The notes: generated by a model not told the origin, from the letters alone. A DNA stretch of 64,000 nucleotides from JAPPLB01 sp965206655 (GCA_965206655.1 CBDBKC010000037.1:953862-1017861), one strand, 5' to 3'. Shown: positions 35,025-44,193, counted from the stretch's first letter. Translations and numbers: made by a program.

Positions 35025-36143
35025 TTACCAGCTTAGGCGGCAGTCGGGGCGGTTTTGGCGGAAGTGAGCTACGGCGGCGGGGGTGACGGCGGTTCCGCTT
35101 ACGTACAGGTTCTTCAAGCCGGCGTGCTTCTCGAGTTGGGCCAAGCCGGCGTCGGTGAGTTTGGTGTGGCTAAGGTCGAGGGAACGAAGCGCATTGATGC
35201 CGAGTAAGGCTCGCGCGGCATCGTCCTCGACCCTTTCGCAGTAGGCCAGGACAAGGTTTTCGAGCTTGCGTGCCTCGGCCAGTTCGGTCAAGCCTTTCGC
35301 TGTCACTTCCGAGCGGGAAAGGTCGAGCGACCGTAGGCGCGGGAGAGTCTTCAGCTCGGGCAGGGACAAGTCGGTGATCTGGATGCGATTGCGGAGTCGC
35401 GGCACTCCGTCGCCGATGGCCGCTACGTACCCGTTGTCGGCGGCGGCGAGATTGAGGACCTCGAGTCCCTTGAGGGTGGCGATGCGATTGATGTTGAGGT
35501 CAGTCAGCGTGACGCTCCAAACGCCACTGTCAGTGATTTGCGCGCCGCTCAAGTCGAGATGCTTGAGCGCGGACAGGTACTGAAGAAAGATCAGCCCTGA
35601 CTGGCCGATGCGGTTGCCTCCGAGGGAGAGTTTTTCGAGGTGGGCGAGCCCTTCGAGATGTTCGAGCGACGTATCGGTGATCTGCGTGATGCCCACGTCC
35701 AGCTCGCGCAGATTGGCGAAATGAGAGAGGAACTCCATGCCGGAATCGGACATGCGGGCTCCGCGAAGGTTGAGTGTTTCCAGGTTGGCAAGCTCGGCCA
35801 GACGGGCGACACCGGATTCGGTAACGTGTTCAGCGAAGTAGAGATTGAGGCTTTTGAGTTTCGACAGCTTGGCGACGAAGCCTAGGCCGAGATCGGTGAC
35901 GTGGGTATGGGAAAGGTCGAGGCTTTCGAGATCGGGGAATGCCTCGGCCAGCTTTTCGAGATCGCCGTCGGTGACCCAGCGGCCACGGAGGTTCACGCCG
36001 GTCACTTGACCGTCGCTGCCTCGGGTGACAGAGCCGCCCTGCGAGACGATCCAGTCGGAGTCCGTAAGTTCGGGAGAAGCGCCCGCCGAGCTGAGGACGG
36101 CAAAGGCGAGGAGCAGACAGCAGGCGAAAGGAGTTTGTCTCAT
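35025..36143 (-). CDS. secreted leucine-rich-repeat protein, one-module
   Basis: 372 aa with signal peptide (FACCLLLAFAVLSSAGAS). An N-cap DWIVSQGGSVTRG is followed by about ten 24-residue repeats of the form LxxLxLxxTxVTDAGLxxLxxL (LESLDLSHTHVTDLGLGFV; LRELDVGITQITDTSLEHL) and a C-cap FRQNRPDCRLSW. This is the bacterial cysteine-capped type common in Planctomycetes and Acidobacteriota. The start is 6 bases after the stop of the larger LRR gene, so they form an operon. It probably binds protein or glycan outside the cytoplasm; no enzyme domain. Confidence 0.85.
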   Translation of the reverse strand: MRQTPFACCLLLAFAVLSSAGASPELTDSDWIVSQGGSVTRGSDGQVTGVNLRGRWVTDGDLEKLAEAFPDLESLDLSHTHVTDLGLGFVAKLSKLKSLNLYFAEHVTESGVARLAELANLETLNLRGARMSDSGMEFLSHFANLRELDVGITQITDTSLEHLEGLAHLEKLSLGGNRIGQSGLIFLQYLSALKHLDLSGAQITDSGVWSVTLTDLNINRIATLKGLEVLNLAAADNGYVAAIGDGVPRLRNRIQITDLSLPELKTLPRLRSLDLSRSEVTAKGLTELAEARKLENLVLAYCERVEDDAARALLGINALRSLDLSHTKLTDAGLAQLEKHAGLKNLYVSGTAVTPAAVAHFRQNRPDCRLSW

Positions 36144-36149
36144 GCCGGC

Positions 36150-38189
36150 CTATCCGCGTCTGCGATTGGGGATCGCGGAGTCGCGGTCCCAAACGATGCG
36201 GCAGCCTTTGAGCTCGCCGTCGAGTTTGTCGTATCCGTCTTGCGTGACCAACGTGTGATAGAGGTTGAGCAGTTTGAGGTTGCGGAGCGAACGGAGGTCG
36301 TCGACCGCGGCGTCGGTCACATCGGTGCTGTCGAGCCTGAGTTCGCGCAGGTTCTCGAGGGCGCGGAGGTGAGCGATCCCTTCGTCGGCGAGCGGCGTGT
36401 AGTCGAGATTGAGGTGGGTGAGATTTTTGAGGGCTGCCAGCGCCGCCAAGCCGTCGTTGCCGATACGCGTCTTGACGAAGTCGAGTTTCTCGATTTGAGT
36501 GAGCGGAGCGAGGTGCTGGAGACCGGCGTCGGTTATCTGCGTGTAGCTTAGCGAGAGCTCGCGCAGATTGGTGAGTGCGCCGAGTTGGCGCAGGCCTTCA
36601 TCGTCGATCGGTGTCCCAGCCAACCCGAGGACTTTGAGCTGAGTCAGGGATGCGAGGTCGGCCGCCGCCGCGCTGGAGACGGGCGTGTAGTCGAGCAACA
36701 GCTCGGTGAGGCCGGCTATAGCGCCGAGGTGTTTGACGGCGCCGTCACCGACTTGAGTGCCAAGCAGGCTCAGGCGGCGCAGGGCGCCGAGAGCCGAAAG
36801 ATGCTCGATACCCGGCCCTTCCACGAACGTGTGGTTCAAGCTGAGTTGCCGGAGCGCTGACAGTTTCGCCAACGATTCCAGACCGGCGTCGGTGATCAGG
36901 GTGTGATCGAGATTGAGTTCAACGAGACTGCCGAGATGTGAGATGGCTTGGGCGGCCAGGTCTCCGACTTCTGTTGCGCTGAGGTTGAGCTTCTCGACGC
37001 CTTGTAAGTTGCTGAAGTGTTCCAAATGAGCGTCGGTGACGCTGGTGGAGGCGAGTGATATTTCACGAAGAACTCCCTCACGGATGGTGGCGCGACCGCC
37101 CATCTTTTCGACCCAAGCGGCGACAGCATCGATGTCTTGAGCAGTGGCGGCGGAGAGCTCGATCCGGGGGCCGGCCGGAGCAGGCGTCAGCTCGACGAAC
37201 GCGACATCGCAGCCAGGGACGGCCTTTCGAAAAGCCTCAACGCCGGAGGCGCTGACTCTGGTGTAGCGGACGTCGAGGTGGCGAAGGTTTGTGAGTGCGG
37301 CGAGTTCATCCAGGCCGGCGTTAGTGACCTTGGTCTGGTACAGGTTCAGGTCTTCGAGACTCGTCAGACTTGCCAGGTGCTTCACGCCGGCGTCGGTCAC
37401 ATCCGCGCCGAGTAGGTTCAGCTTGCGGAGATTTGGGAGCGAAGTGAGGTGGTCGAGACCGGCGTCGGTCACCTGGGTCGCCTGGAGATTCAATTCGGTG
37501 AGTTCGTCCAGATGCGCAATCTGTTTGAGCCCTTCATCTCCGACGAGCGTGCTTTCAAGAAGTAAGACGGACAAACTATCCATGACGGCGAGCCCCGCGA
37601 TGTTGTCGTCGGCGATGTCGGAGTAGCTGCCGTCGAGGTAGCGGAGTTTGGTGAAGGGCTTTAGTTTCTCAGTGGTGACGCGGCAGTACTTGAATCGCAG
37701 CTCGGTGAGGTTCGTTAAGGGCGCGAGATGCTCGATCGCATGGTCGCGAACGTGAATGCCGCGGTACGTGCTGTGGAAATGGTGTGTGAGGTGGAGCTTT
37801 TCGAGGCTGATGAGGCCGCTCAGGTTTCGCAGTTCGTCGCTCTCATCCATTTTGCCCTGGGGACCACAGCAGACGGGGTTCCACATCGTCCCGGACAGAT
37901 AGAGTTCTTTCAGGTTCGGCAGACCGCGCAGGCGAGCAAGTTCTCTGGGCTCGACGAGGGTTCCTACGAGATTGACGCTTTGCAGGCGGAAGTCGTGTCC
38001 CGGCAACTCGGCGATGGTCCACACCATGAGGGCGTCGGGATGCAGCGCGATGCTGCCGCCTTTGCGCAAGACCCACTCAGCGACTTGGCGGTCAAGGGGT
38101 TCGGCGGTTGCGGAGCCGGCCGACAAGCCGAGAGCGACCCAGAGAGAACAAACGAGGGCAAGCCGACGAGAACGAACAGATGGCAACAT
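36150..38189 (-). CDS. secreted leucine-rich-repeat protein, two-module
   Basis: 679 aa with signal peptide (VCSLWVALGLSAGSATA). It consists of two homologous modules in tandem. Module 1 opens with VAEWVLRKGGSIALH, module 2 with VAAWVEKMGGRATIR (~residue 375), each followed by 24-residue repeats (LTELNLQATQVTDAGLDHL; LRELSLSYTQITDAGLQHL). Module 1 ends FRKAVPGCDVAFVEL, module 2 ends LDGELKGCRIVW. The first module has a short irregular insert (WNPVCCGPQG) between early repeats. Same N-cap and C-cap as in the next gene, so all three modules share one origin. Divergent from the Gfo/Idh/MocA gene. Confidence 0.85.
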   Translation of the reverse strand: MLPSVRSRRLALVCSLWVALGLSAGSATAEPLDRQVAEWVLRKGGSIALHPDALMVWTIAELPGHDFRLQSVNLVGTLVEPRELARLRGLPNLKELYLSGTMWNPVCCGPQGKMDESDELRNLSGLISLEKLHLTHHFHSTYRGIHVRDHAIEHLAPLTNLTELRFKYCRVTTEKLKPFTKLRYLDGSYSDIADDNIAGLAVMDSLSVLLLESTLVGDEGLKQIAHLDELTELNLQATQVTDAGLDHLTSLPNLRKLNLLGADVTDAGVKHLASLTSLEDLNLYQTKVTNAGLDELAALTNLRHLDVRYTRVSASGVEAFRKAVPGCDVAFVELTPAPAGPRIELSAATAQDIDAVAAWVEKMGGRATIREGVLREISLASTSVTDAHLEHFSNLQGVEKLNLSATEVGDLAAQAISHLGSLVELNLDHTLITDAGLESLAKLSALRQLSLNHTFVEGPGIEHLSALGALRRLSLLGTQVGDGAVKHLGAIAGLTELLLDYTPVSSAAAADLASLTQLKVLGLAGTPIDDEGLRQLGALTNLRELSLSYTQITDAGLQHLAPLTQIEKLDFVKTRIGNDGLAALAALKNLTHLNLDYTPLADEGIAHLRALENLRELRLDSTDVTDAAVDDLRSLRNLKLLNLYHTLVTQDGYDKLDGELKGCRIVWDRDSAIPNRRRG

Positions 38190-38274
38190 TCCAACCCCAG
38201 TCTACGGTTTGCGGCGGATGACGACAAGCAGCACCCAACCGACGTGGCTGATCTGAGAGGGAGTCCGAACTCGA

Positions 38275-38283
38275 TGCTAGAAT
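38275..38283 (+). promoter_or_regulatory. candidate extended -10 before the Gfo/Idh/MocA gene
   Basis: TGCTAGAAT ends ten bases before the ATG at 38293. If used, the transcript would start at or within a few bases of the ATG, i.e. leaderless. In keeping with this, no ribosome site is seen upstream of that ATG. -35 is poor (CTGAGA, 19 bases away). Confidence 0.4.
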
Positions 38284-38292
38284 TCGTACGCC

Positions 38293-39351
38293 ATGGAAAA
38301 ACCCAGAGGTGCAGACTTGACGCGTCGTGGATTTCTGGCGGCGTCGGGCGCGGGCGCCGTGCAGGCCGCCTCGCCCCCTACCAAGATCCAGACCGCAATC
38401 TACGGAATCGGCCACGCTCACGCGCGGGGCAAGGTACAGACGGTGCGCGAGATGGAGCAGTTCGAGCTGGTCGGGATCTGCGAGCCGGACAGGTATCAGC
38501 CACGCGATCACGAGGTTTTTCGGGGTGTCCGGTGGTTGTCGGAAGAGGAGATGCTGCGCGACGCGTCGGTGGAGTTGATCGTCGTGGAATCGCGCGTACA
38601 AGAGAATCTCGGCTACGCGCAACGCGCTGTCGCGGCGGGCAAGTGGGTGCATCTTGATAAGCCGCCCGGGGTCGATCTCCCCGCGTTGCGAAATCTTTTT
38701 TCCGAGGCGAAACAGAACGGCACGATCGTTCAGATGGGTTATCAGTGGCGTTACCATCCGGCGATGCAGGCGGCGATCGAGGCGCACAACAAGGGCTGGC
38801 TGGGGGAGACGTACGCGGTTCGAGCGACGATCAATAAGCCCATCTCACTTGAAACGCGAGAAGAGTTGGCGGCGTTTCCCGGCGGCATGATGTTTGAGCT
38901 GGGCTGCCATATGATTGACCGGATCGTTGAGGTGCTGGGCAGGCCCAAGACGGTCACGAGTTGGATGCGTCACGACGCGCCGATCAAAGACACATTGGAA
39001 GACAATACTCTGGCGGTCTTCGAGTTTGACCGCTCTATGGCGGAAGTGTACGTGGCGGCCCAGCAGCCGAATGGCGGGAACTACCGGACGTTTGAGATCC
39101 TGGGTACGAATGGGACGGCCACGGTCCGGCCGTTTTCGCCCTATCGACTGTTGGTTGACATGAAAGCCGCAGCGGGTCCCTACAAGGTGGGCTTTCAGAA
39201 GATCGACATGACTCGACCGCCAGGACCGCCTTTCGTGGGAGATTTTGCCGAGCTCGCGCGCGTGATTCGGGATGGTGAAAAGCCTTCCTATTCGGCGGAG
39301 CACGACTTGATCACACATGAGGCGCTTCTGAAGGCCTGTAGAGTGATTTGA
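38293..39351 (+). CDS. Gfo/Idh/MocA-family oxidoreductase with Tat signal
   Basis: 352 aa. The N-terminus LTRRGFLAASGAGAVQAAS is a twin-arginine signal, so the folded protein with cofactor is exported. The nucleotide-binding part reads TAIYGIGHAHARGKV and WVHLDKPPGVDLPALR, with Lys of the usual EKP replaced in a DKP motif. The C-terminal part has GGMMFELGCHMIDRIVEVLG, the catalytic His region, and the D-x3-H pattern. These enzymes oxidise or isomerise sugars and are often exported in Acidobacteriota and Planctomycetes. Substrate unknown. The next gene follows 32 bases later, so it may be co-transcribed. Confidence 0.85.
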   Translation: MEKPRGADLTRRGFLAASGAGAVQAASPPTKIQTAIYGIGHAHARGKVQTVREMEQFELVGICEPDRYQPRDHEVFRGVRWLSEEEMLRDASVELIVVESRVQENLGYAQRAVAAGKWVHLDKPPGVDLPALRNLFSEAKQNGTIVQMGYQWRYHPAMQAAIEAHNKGWLGETYAVRATINKPISLETREELAAFPGGMMFELGCHMIDRIVEVLGRPKTVTSWMRHDAPIKDTLEDNTLAVFEFDRSMAEVYVAAQQPNGGNYRTFEILGTNGTATVRPFSPYRLLVDMKAAAGPYKVGFQKIDMTRPPGPPFVGDFAELARVIRDGEKPSYSAEHDLITHEALLKACRVI

Positions 39352-39383
39352 CCGCAAAGGCGTCGCAGCAAGGAGGCGGATAC

Positions 39384-40316
39384 ATGCCGGAATCAAAAGG
39401 AATCGCGTACTACGATGGGCGGTTTCTGCCTGTGGAAGAAGCGAGTATTCCGATTCTGGATCCCGCGTTTACGAAGAGTGATGTGGTCTTCGACGCCGTG
39501 TCCGTGTGGGACAGCAGTTTCTTCCAGTTGGACAACCACCTCAAGCGCTTTCGTGCCTCGTGCGAGCACGTTCGCATGAAACCGCCGATCGGCGAAGACG
39601 AGATCAAGCACATCCTGGCGGATTGCGTCGAGCGGGCGGGCTTTTCGCGCAGCGTGGTCTTCATGCTGTGTACGCGAGGGCGTTACGGCGGCGGGGTTGC
39701 GTTCGGGGATCCTCGCACTTGCCGGAACGAGTTTCTGGCTTACGCGGTTCCCTACTATTGGGTTGTCCCTCAAGACAGGATTCAGAACGGCGCGCATCTC
39801 TGGATCGCCGAAACGCGCCGGGCGCCTGACGTCGCGATCAACCAGCGGGTCAAGAACTTCAATCGCATGGATCTCACAGCCGCTCAGTTTGAAGCGCTCG
39901 ACGCCGGGGCCGACGCGCCGGTGCTGCTATCCACCGACGGTTATCTCACCGAGGGGCCGGGCTTCAATCTGTGGATTGTGAAGGACGGCCAAGTTCGCAC
40001 TCCCGGTGAGAATCTGCTTGAGGGCATTACGCGTCTGACTGTGTTCGAGTTGTGTGAGATTGCGGGGCTCAAGGCGGCGACGGCTGACCTCACTCCTGAA
40101 GACTTAGCGGCAGCGGACGAGGCGTTCATGTCGTCGTCAGCAGGGGGCGTCATCCCGGTCATTAGGGTAAACAATGGTGTGATCGCTGACGGCGAGCCGG
40201 GAGAGGTGTCTTGCCGGCTGCGCGATCTCTATTGGGAGAAGCGAGGCGAGGGTTGGCACGGCACACCGACGTCGGACCTAGTGTTTGATGCGTTCCCGCA
40301 GCTTGCGGAAAGATAA
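39384..40316 (+). CDS. class IV (fold IV) PLP aminotransferase
   Basis: 310 aa from ATG 39384, preceded by AAGGAGG nine bases upstream; the frame is open 12 codons further but those overlap the previous gene. It is a PLP enzyme of the BCAT/D-amino-acid aminotransferase/4-amino-4-deoxychorismate lyase fold. The catalytic Lys is in INQRVKNFNRMD; other features are LDNHLKRFRASCEHVRM, LLSTDGYLTEGPGFNLWIV (usual ETx2N region read as EGPGFN) and VFELCEIAGL. The branched-chain, D-amino-acid and (R)-amine subfamilies cannot be told apart by eye. Confidence 0.8.
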   Translation: MPESKGIAYYDGRFLPVEEASIPILDPAFTKSDVVFDAVSVWDSSFFQLDNHLKRFRASCEHVRMKPPIGEDEIKHILADCVERAGFSRSVVFMLCTRGRYGGGVAFGDPRTCRNEFLAYAVPYYWVVPQDRIQNGAHLWIAETRRAPDVAINQRVKNFNRMDLTAAQFEALDAGADAPVLLSTDGYLTEGPGFNLWIVKDGQVRTPGENLLEGITRLTVFELCEIAGLKAATADLTPEDLAAADEAFMSSSAGGVIPVIRVNNGVIADGEPGEVSCRLRDLYWEKRGEGWHGTPTSDLVFDAFPQLAER

Positions 40317-40381
40317 TCGAACGGTGGTGTCGGCCGTAGCTGGGAGTCCTGACCGGAAGGACCGGTCCCGTCAGGTCAAGG

Positions 40382-40390
40382 TGCTACAAT
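40382..40390 (+). promoter_or_regulatory. candidate extended -10 before rfbD
   Basis: TGCTACAAT with the TG of an extended -10, 55 bases before the chosen rfbD ATG; no good -35 hexamer. Confidence 0.35.
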
Positions 40391-40445
40391 TTCCGTTCGC
40401 GTTCAGAGAATCCTGGAGCCTGTGGGTTTCGGGCGGATCGCATCT

Positions 40446-41327
40446 ATGCGCGGCATCGTACTAGGAGCCGGTGGACAACTTGGCTACGAGCTTGTTGCGG
40501 AGCTGCGTGCCCGCGGCCACGACGTGATTGCACTCGGCCGCGATCAACTCGACATCACAGATCCCGATCGAGTCGCCCGCGGGGTTGGACAGCACTCGGC
40601 CGATTGGGTTATCAACTCCGCTGCTTACAACAAAGTCGACTTGGCCGAGAAAGAGCCGGCAGAGGCGATGGAGGTCAACGGCTTGGCTGTCCGATCGCTG
40701 GCGGTGGCTTGCCGCGAAGCCGACGCCACGTTTGTTCACTTTTCAACGGACCACGTTTTCGACGGGACGAAGACCGAACCCTACACCGAGGCGGATCCGC
40801 CGAGCCCACCGTCGACCTACGCCGTTTCGAAAGTCGCCGGAGAGCTTTATGCCCGGATCTGCTGCGACAAACGTTATCTGTTTCGCGTCGCGGGCGTATT
40901 TGGCCCGGCCGGCCGCTATACGCGGCACGGCAATTTCCCGGAATTGATACTGCGAAAGGCGCGTGAAGCGAGCCCGCTGAAGGTCGTGGAAGATTTTTTC
41001 GCCGTGCCTACCTACGCACCCGCGCTGGCTTCGCGAGTGATCGATGTTCTCGAAAAGAAGATCCCGTTCGGTCTGTACCACATCGGCGGGGGCGTCTCGA
41101 TCTCCTGGTATCACTGGGCATTGAAGATTCTCGATCAAACGGGACTGCGCGCTGAGATCCAACCGACGAATCACCGCGAGTACAAGACCACCGCGCAACG
41201 TCCCCGGCACGCCGGTCTTTCGAACGCCAAAATCGAGGCGGCCGGCATTAGCCCGATGCCCTCGCTCGATGATGCGTTGACGGATTATCTTCGCCGCCGC
41301 GAGAAGGTGCGGCCGCCCATCGAATAG
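40446..41327 (+). CDS. rfbD: dTDP-4-dehydrorhamnose reductase-like protein
   Basis: 293 aa from ATG 40446; the GTG at 40422 is an alternative. It reduces dTDP-4-keto-rhamnose in synthesis of dTDP-L-rhamnose for surface polysaccharide. Motifs: GAGGQLGYELVAELRARG, INSAAYNKVDLAEKEP, FVHFSTDHVFDGTK, STYAVSKVAGELYAR with the active Tyr-Lys, and FRVAGVFGPAG. RfbA, B and C are not nearby, so a related 4-ketohexose reductase is possible. Monocistronic. Confidence 0.75.
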   Translation: MRGIVLGAGGQLGYELVAELRARGHDVIALGRDQLDITDPDRVARGVGQHSADWVINSAAYNKVDLAEKEPAEAMEVNGLAVRSLAVACREADATFVHFSTDHVFDGTKTEPYTEADPPSPPSTYAVSKVAGELYARICCDKRYLFRVAGVFGPAGRYTRHGNFPELILRKAREASPLKVVEDFFAVPTYAPALASRVIDVLEKKIPFGLYHIGGGVSISWYHWALKILDQTGLRAEIQPTNHREYKTTAQRPRHAGLSNAKIEAAGISPMPSLDDALTDYLRRREKVRPPIE

Positions 41328-41420
41328 CTAGTGTTTGTGTCGCGACCGGTTGGTTTAAGGCCTCCGCGGACAGAATCAACTTCCTTCAGGTCCGTTACCA
41401 CGATTGATTCGAGTCTCGAT

Positions 41421-42527
41421 CTAGCGCAATGTCTCCTCCCGCACAGTCAATGCGGAGATGTATTCCCGATCCAGTTCGTAGCCGAAACCGGGTCCGTCTC
41501 GGACCTCAATGGTTCCTTCAGCCGAGACCTCGACCTGGGGCTGAATAATATCCTGCTTCCAGTAGCGTTTGCTCGCCGAAACATCGCCGGGGAGGATGAA
41601 ATTGTCTAGGGTCGAGAGGGCGACGTTGTGGGCGCGGCCGACGCCGCTTTCGAGCATGCCTCCGCACCAGACCGGGATGCCGTGCGCCCGCGCCACGTTA
41701 TGGACCAGCAGCGCTTCGGAAAACCCACCTACCCGCCCGAGCTTGATATTGATGATGCGCCCGGCCTTCATCTCAATCGCCTGCTCGGCATGGCGTGCCG
41801 TGCGGATACATTCGTCGAGGCAGATCGGAGTATCGAGTTGTGCTTGCAGAGTGGCGTGATCGATGATGTCGTCGTGCGAAAGCGGTTGCTCGATCATCAT
41901 AAGGTTGAAGGCATCCAGTTGTTTGAGGTGCGCGGTGTCGGCCAGCGTGTAGGCCGAGTTGGCGTCCGCCATCAGGAGAATCTCGGGGAAGGCGGCGCGC
42001 ACTTGCCTGACGACATCGACATCCCAGCCGGGCTTGATTTTCATCTTGATGCGCTGGTACCCCGCTTGCACCTCGCGCTCGATCAGCCCTAGCAGCTCTT
42101 CCACCGAGTCCTGGATGCCGATCGAAACACCGCAGTTGATCTGTGTACGGCTGCCGCCAATGTGCTTCCAGAGCGGCAGCCCCAGCTTCCGTGCCTCAAG
42201 GTCCCATATGGCGGCTTCCAGCCCGCCACGGGCCATGTGATGACCACGAATGTGGGCGCTGAGACTCGCGACATCGGCGGCGGAAGCGATGTCGGTGTGG
42301 AGAATCCGCGGCGCAACGAAATCGCGCAAGATCATCCAGGCGGCGGCAACCCATTCTTCGTTGTAGAAGGGCTTCTCACCACAGGTGACCTCGCCCGATC
42401 CGGTCGCCCCGTCTTCTTCCACCTCGACGAGCAGGATGTGGCGTTCGGTCGTGCGGCCAAAGCTGGTTTCAAAAGGATGCACCAGCGGCATCCGAATTTC
42501 GCGAAGGGATATGCGATCGATTTTCAT
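41421..42527 (-). CDS. menC: o-succinylbenzoate synthase / N-succinylamino-acid racemase-like enzyme
   Basis: 368 aa of the enolase superfamily, muconate-lactonising subgroup. KxK acid/base pair in QRIKMKIKPGWD, metal ligands Asp (LMADANSAY), Glu (MMIEQPL) and Asp (CLDECIRT), and the second Lys in INIKLGRVGG. The length and HPFETSFGRTTER N-terminus place it with the OSBS/NSAR family, whose members make o-succinylbenzoate for menaquinone and/or racemise N-succinyl amino acids. The direct upstream neighbour is a GNAT-like gene; in Geobacillus such a pair belongs to a D- to L-amino-acid conversion route, so racemase function is a real alternative. Promiscuity makes both possible. No other men gene in the window. 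Confidence 0.8.
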   Translation of the reverse strand: MKIDRISLREIRMPLVHPFETSFGRTTERHILLVEVEEDGATGSGEVTCGEKPFYNEEWVAAAWMILRDFVAPRILHTDIASAADVASLSAHIRGHHMARGGLEAAIWDLEARKLGLPLWKHIGGSRTQINCGVSIGIQDSVEELLGLIEREVQAGYQRIKMKIKPGWDVDVVRQVRAAFPEILLMADANSAYTLADTAHLKQLDAFNLMMIEQPLSHDDIIDHATLQAQLDTPICLDECIRTARHAEQAIEMKAGRIINIKLGRVGGFSEALLVHNVARAHGIPVWCGGMLESGVGRAHNVALSTLDNFILPGDVSASKRYWKQDIIQPQVEVSAEGTIEVRDGPGFGYELDREYISALTVREETLR

Positions 42528-42584
42528 GGGTTCTGAGATAACAGGCGAAGCAGCAAGCCCCCCAGGGCGTAGCGCACGACTCGC

Positions 42585-43343
42585 CTAGAGCCGGCCGAGT
42601 TGGAAGGCGCCGCCCTGCTCATTGCGTTCATAGCCGATGACGGCTAAGCCCTCGCCGAAGTGTTTCTGAAACTCTTCCCGCACGCGCGTTTGGATGGAGC
42701 GAGCTTTTTCAGGATCGTTGCTGCGCCAGTCATCAATCGCGATGGGGATCTGAATCGTTTGCTCGATGCGACGATCAGCAATTTCACTTCCCGCGATCGC
42801 GGTGGCGACACGCGTACTCGTGACATTCCATTCGGCGACCAGGCGATCGGTCGGCAGCCCACCGTGAAGCGGCGAGGACGTGATGCCGTATTGATTCGGC
42901 AAAAAACGACGGACGACGCCTCCGAGCTTCTCGATATTAAAATGAGCGTTGCGGATTTGGAGTGGATCGAACAGCCATTCGACCAGATCCACGCCGTAGC
43001 GAATCGCTTCCTCGCGCTGCTTCAATTTGATCTTGTAGCCAATGCCCCGGTTCTGGTAACCGTCGAGCACCCCCGTCATGTGGCTGTGCCAGTAGGACAT
43101 GCCGCCGCGCTTCATGCCCGGAAACGAAAGGCTGAAGCCGATCATGCGCGCGTCCTTGTAGGCGCCGAGCACCAAGCCACCGATATATTTCGAGACGCTG
43201 AGAATGCGGGGGGGTACCTGGTCGACTTCCGAAAACCTCCAGACACCCGCCTGGACGTTGAGCGTCTCGCGAAATTCTTCGTGCTCGGAAAGTACACGAA
43301 CCTCGATGTCACCCACGGCTACTGACTCTTGGCCTGCTGCCAT
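42585..43343 (-). CDS. GNAT-like acyltransferase (COG3375 type)
   Basis: 252 aa. N-terminal GNAT-like half: VRVLSEHEEFRETLNVQAGVW, FSEVDQVPPRILSVSKYIGG, LVLGAYKDARMIGFSLSFPG, and acyl-CoA loop region GYQNRGIGYKIKLKQREEA (Q-x2-G-x-G, the GNAT motif A pattern). Then LVEWLFDPLQIRNAHFNIEKLG. The C-terminal half (LPTDRLVAEWNVTS and on) is typical for COG3375. The start overlaps mazG by 25 bases and the menC-like gene begins 57 bases after its stop, so an operon mazG-GNAT-menC is likely. Role inferred: N-acylation of an amino acid used by the downstream enzyme. Confidence 0.75.
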   Translation of the reverse strand: MAAGQESVAVGDIEVRVLSEHEEFRETLNVQAGVWRFSEVDQVPPRILSVSKYIGGLVLGAYKDARMIGFSLSFPGMKRGGMSYWHSHMTGVLDGYQNRGIGYKIKLKQREEAIRYGVDLVEWLFDPLQIRNAHFNIEKLGGVVRRFLPNQYGITSSPLHGGLPTDRLVAEWNVTSTRVATAIAGSEIADRRIEQTIQIPIAIDDWRSNDPEKARSIQTRVREEFQKHFGEGLAVIGYERNEQGGAFQLGRL

Positions 43344-44122
43344 AGTTGTTCCAATTCGTCGGTGTTGGCCTGGTCGACGGAGACGCCCTTGCGGCTTAGT
43401 TCCTGTTCGATGTAACCGAAGCGCACCCGGAACTTCCGATTCGCTCTTCGCAGCGCGAGCTCCGGATCGACGCCGGCGCGGCGTGCTACGTTGACCATCA
43501 GAAATAGCAGATCGCCAACTTCCTCTTCCTTGTCTTCCTGATTCTCGGAAGCATCAGCGACCTGAAGCTTGTCAATTTCTTCGCGGAGCTTATCCACGAG
43601 TTCCTGGTGGTTCCGCCACTCGAATCCGGCTTGCGCGGCCTTCTTACTGATCTGCCGAGCCTCGAGCAAAGCCGGTTGCGAACGGGGGATGTCCGCAAGC
43701 ATCGTCGCCGCACCGCCTCCCTGAGCGCCGTTGTCTCGGGTTTTGTGACGTTTCTCTTCGGCTTTGATTTGCTCCCAGCGGTGCAGCACCTCACCTGACG
43801 TGTCGGCTGATTCCTCACCGAACACATGAGGGTGGCGGCGAATCAGTTTGTCATTGATGTGATCGAGAACATCGTCGATCGTGAACCATCCATTCTCTTG
43901 AGCGATCTGTGACTGAAAGACGATCTGCAACTGAACGTCGCCCAGTTCCTCGGCCAGCTCGCCCCAGTCCTTTTGCTCGATCGCGTCGATGACCTCGTAG
44001 GTCTCCTCGATCAGGTAACGCCTCAAAGATTCGAGTGTTTGCTCGCGGTCCCAGGGACATCCATCGGGGGCGCGAAGCCGCCCCATAAGTTCGACAAGCC
44101 TGTCAAAACGAGAAGCGGACAT
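43319..44122 (-). CDS. mazG: nucleoside triphosphate pyrophosphohydrolase MazG
   Basis: 267 aa from the ATG at 44122; a longer frame exists but lacks family sequence. It hydrolyses NTPs to NMP and pyrophosphate as a house-cleaning or stress-signal enzyme. Tandem MazG domains: PDGCPWDREQTLESLRRYLI and EETYEVIDAIEQKDWGEL plus EELGDVQLQIVF, then a second, EEVGDLLFLMVNVARRAG. First gene of the operon with the GNAT and menC-like genes. Divergent from kdsB; 71 bases separate the two starts. Confidence 0.9.
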   Translation of the reverse strand: MSASRFDRLVELMGRLRAPDGCPWDREQTLESLRRYLIEETYEVIDAIEQKDWGELAEELGDVQLQIVFQSQIAQENGWFTIDDVLDHINDKLIRRHPHVFGEESADTSGEVLHRWEQIKAEEKRHKTRDNGAQGGGAATMLADIPRSQPALLEARQISKKAAQAGFEWRNHQELVDKLREEIDKLQVADASENQEDKEEEVGDLLFLMVNVARRAGVDPELALRRANRKFRVRFGYIEQELSRKGVSVDQANTDELEQLWQQAKSQ

Positions 44123-44193
44123 GGGACAATGAACCGACCAGTAGCACAATGTAACACAGTGCTTTTTGTCCGCCTTCGTGTTCTGATATCCCC

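Noticed and set aside
38293..40316. Treating the Gfo/Idh/MocA and aminotransferase genes as a defined sugar-amine pathway
   Set aside because: Adjacency alone is suggestive; substrates cannot be read from the sequences and no further pathway gene is present.
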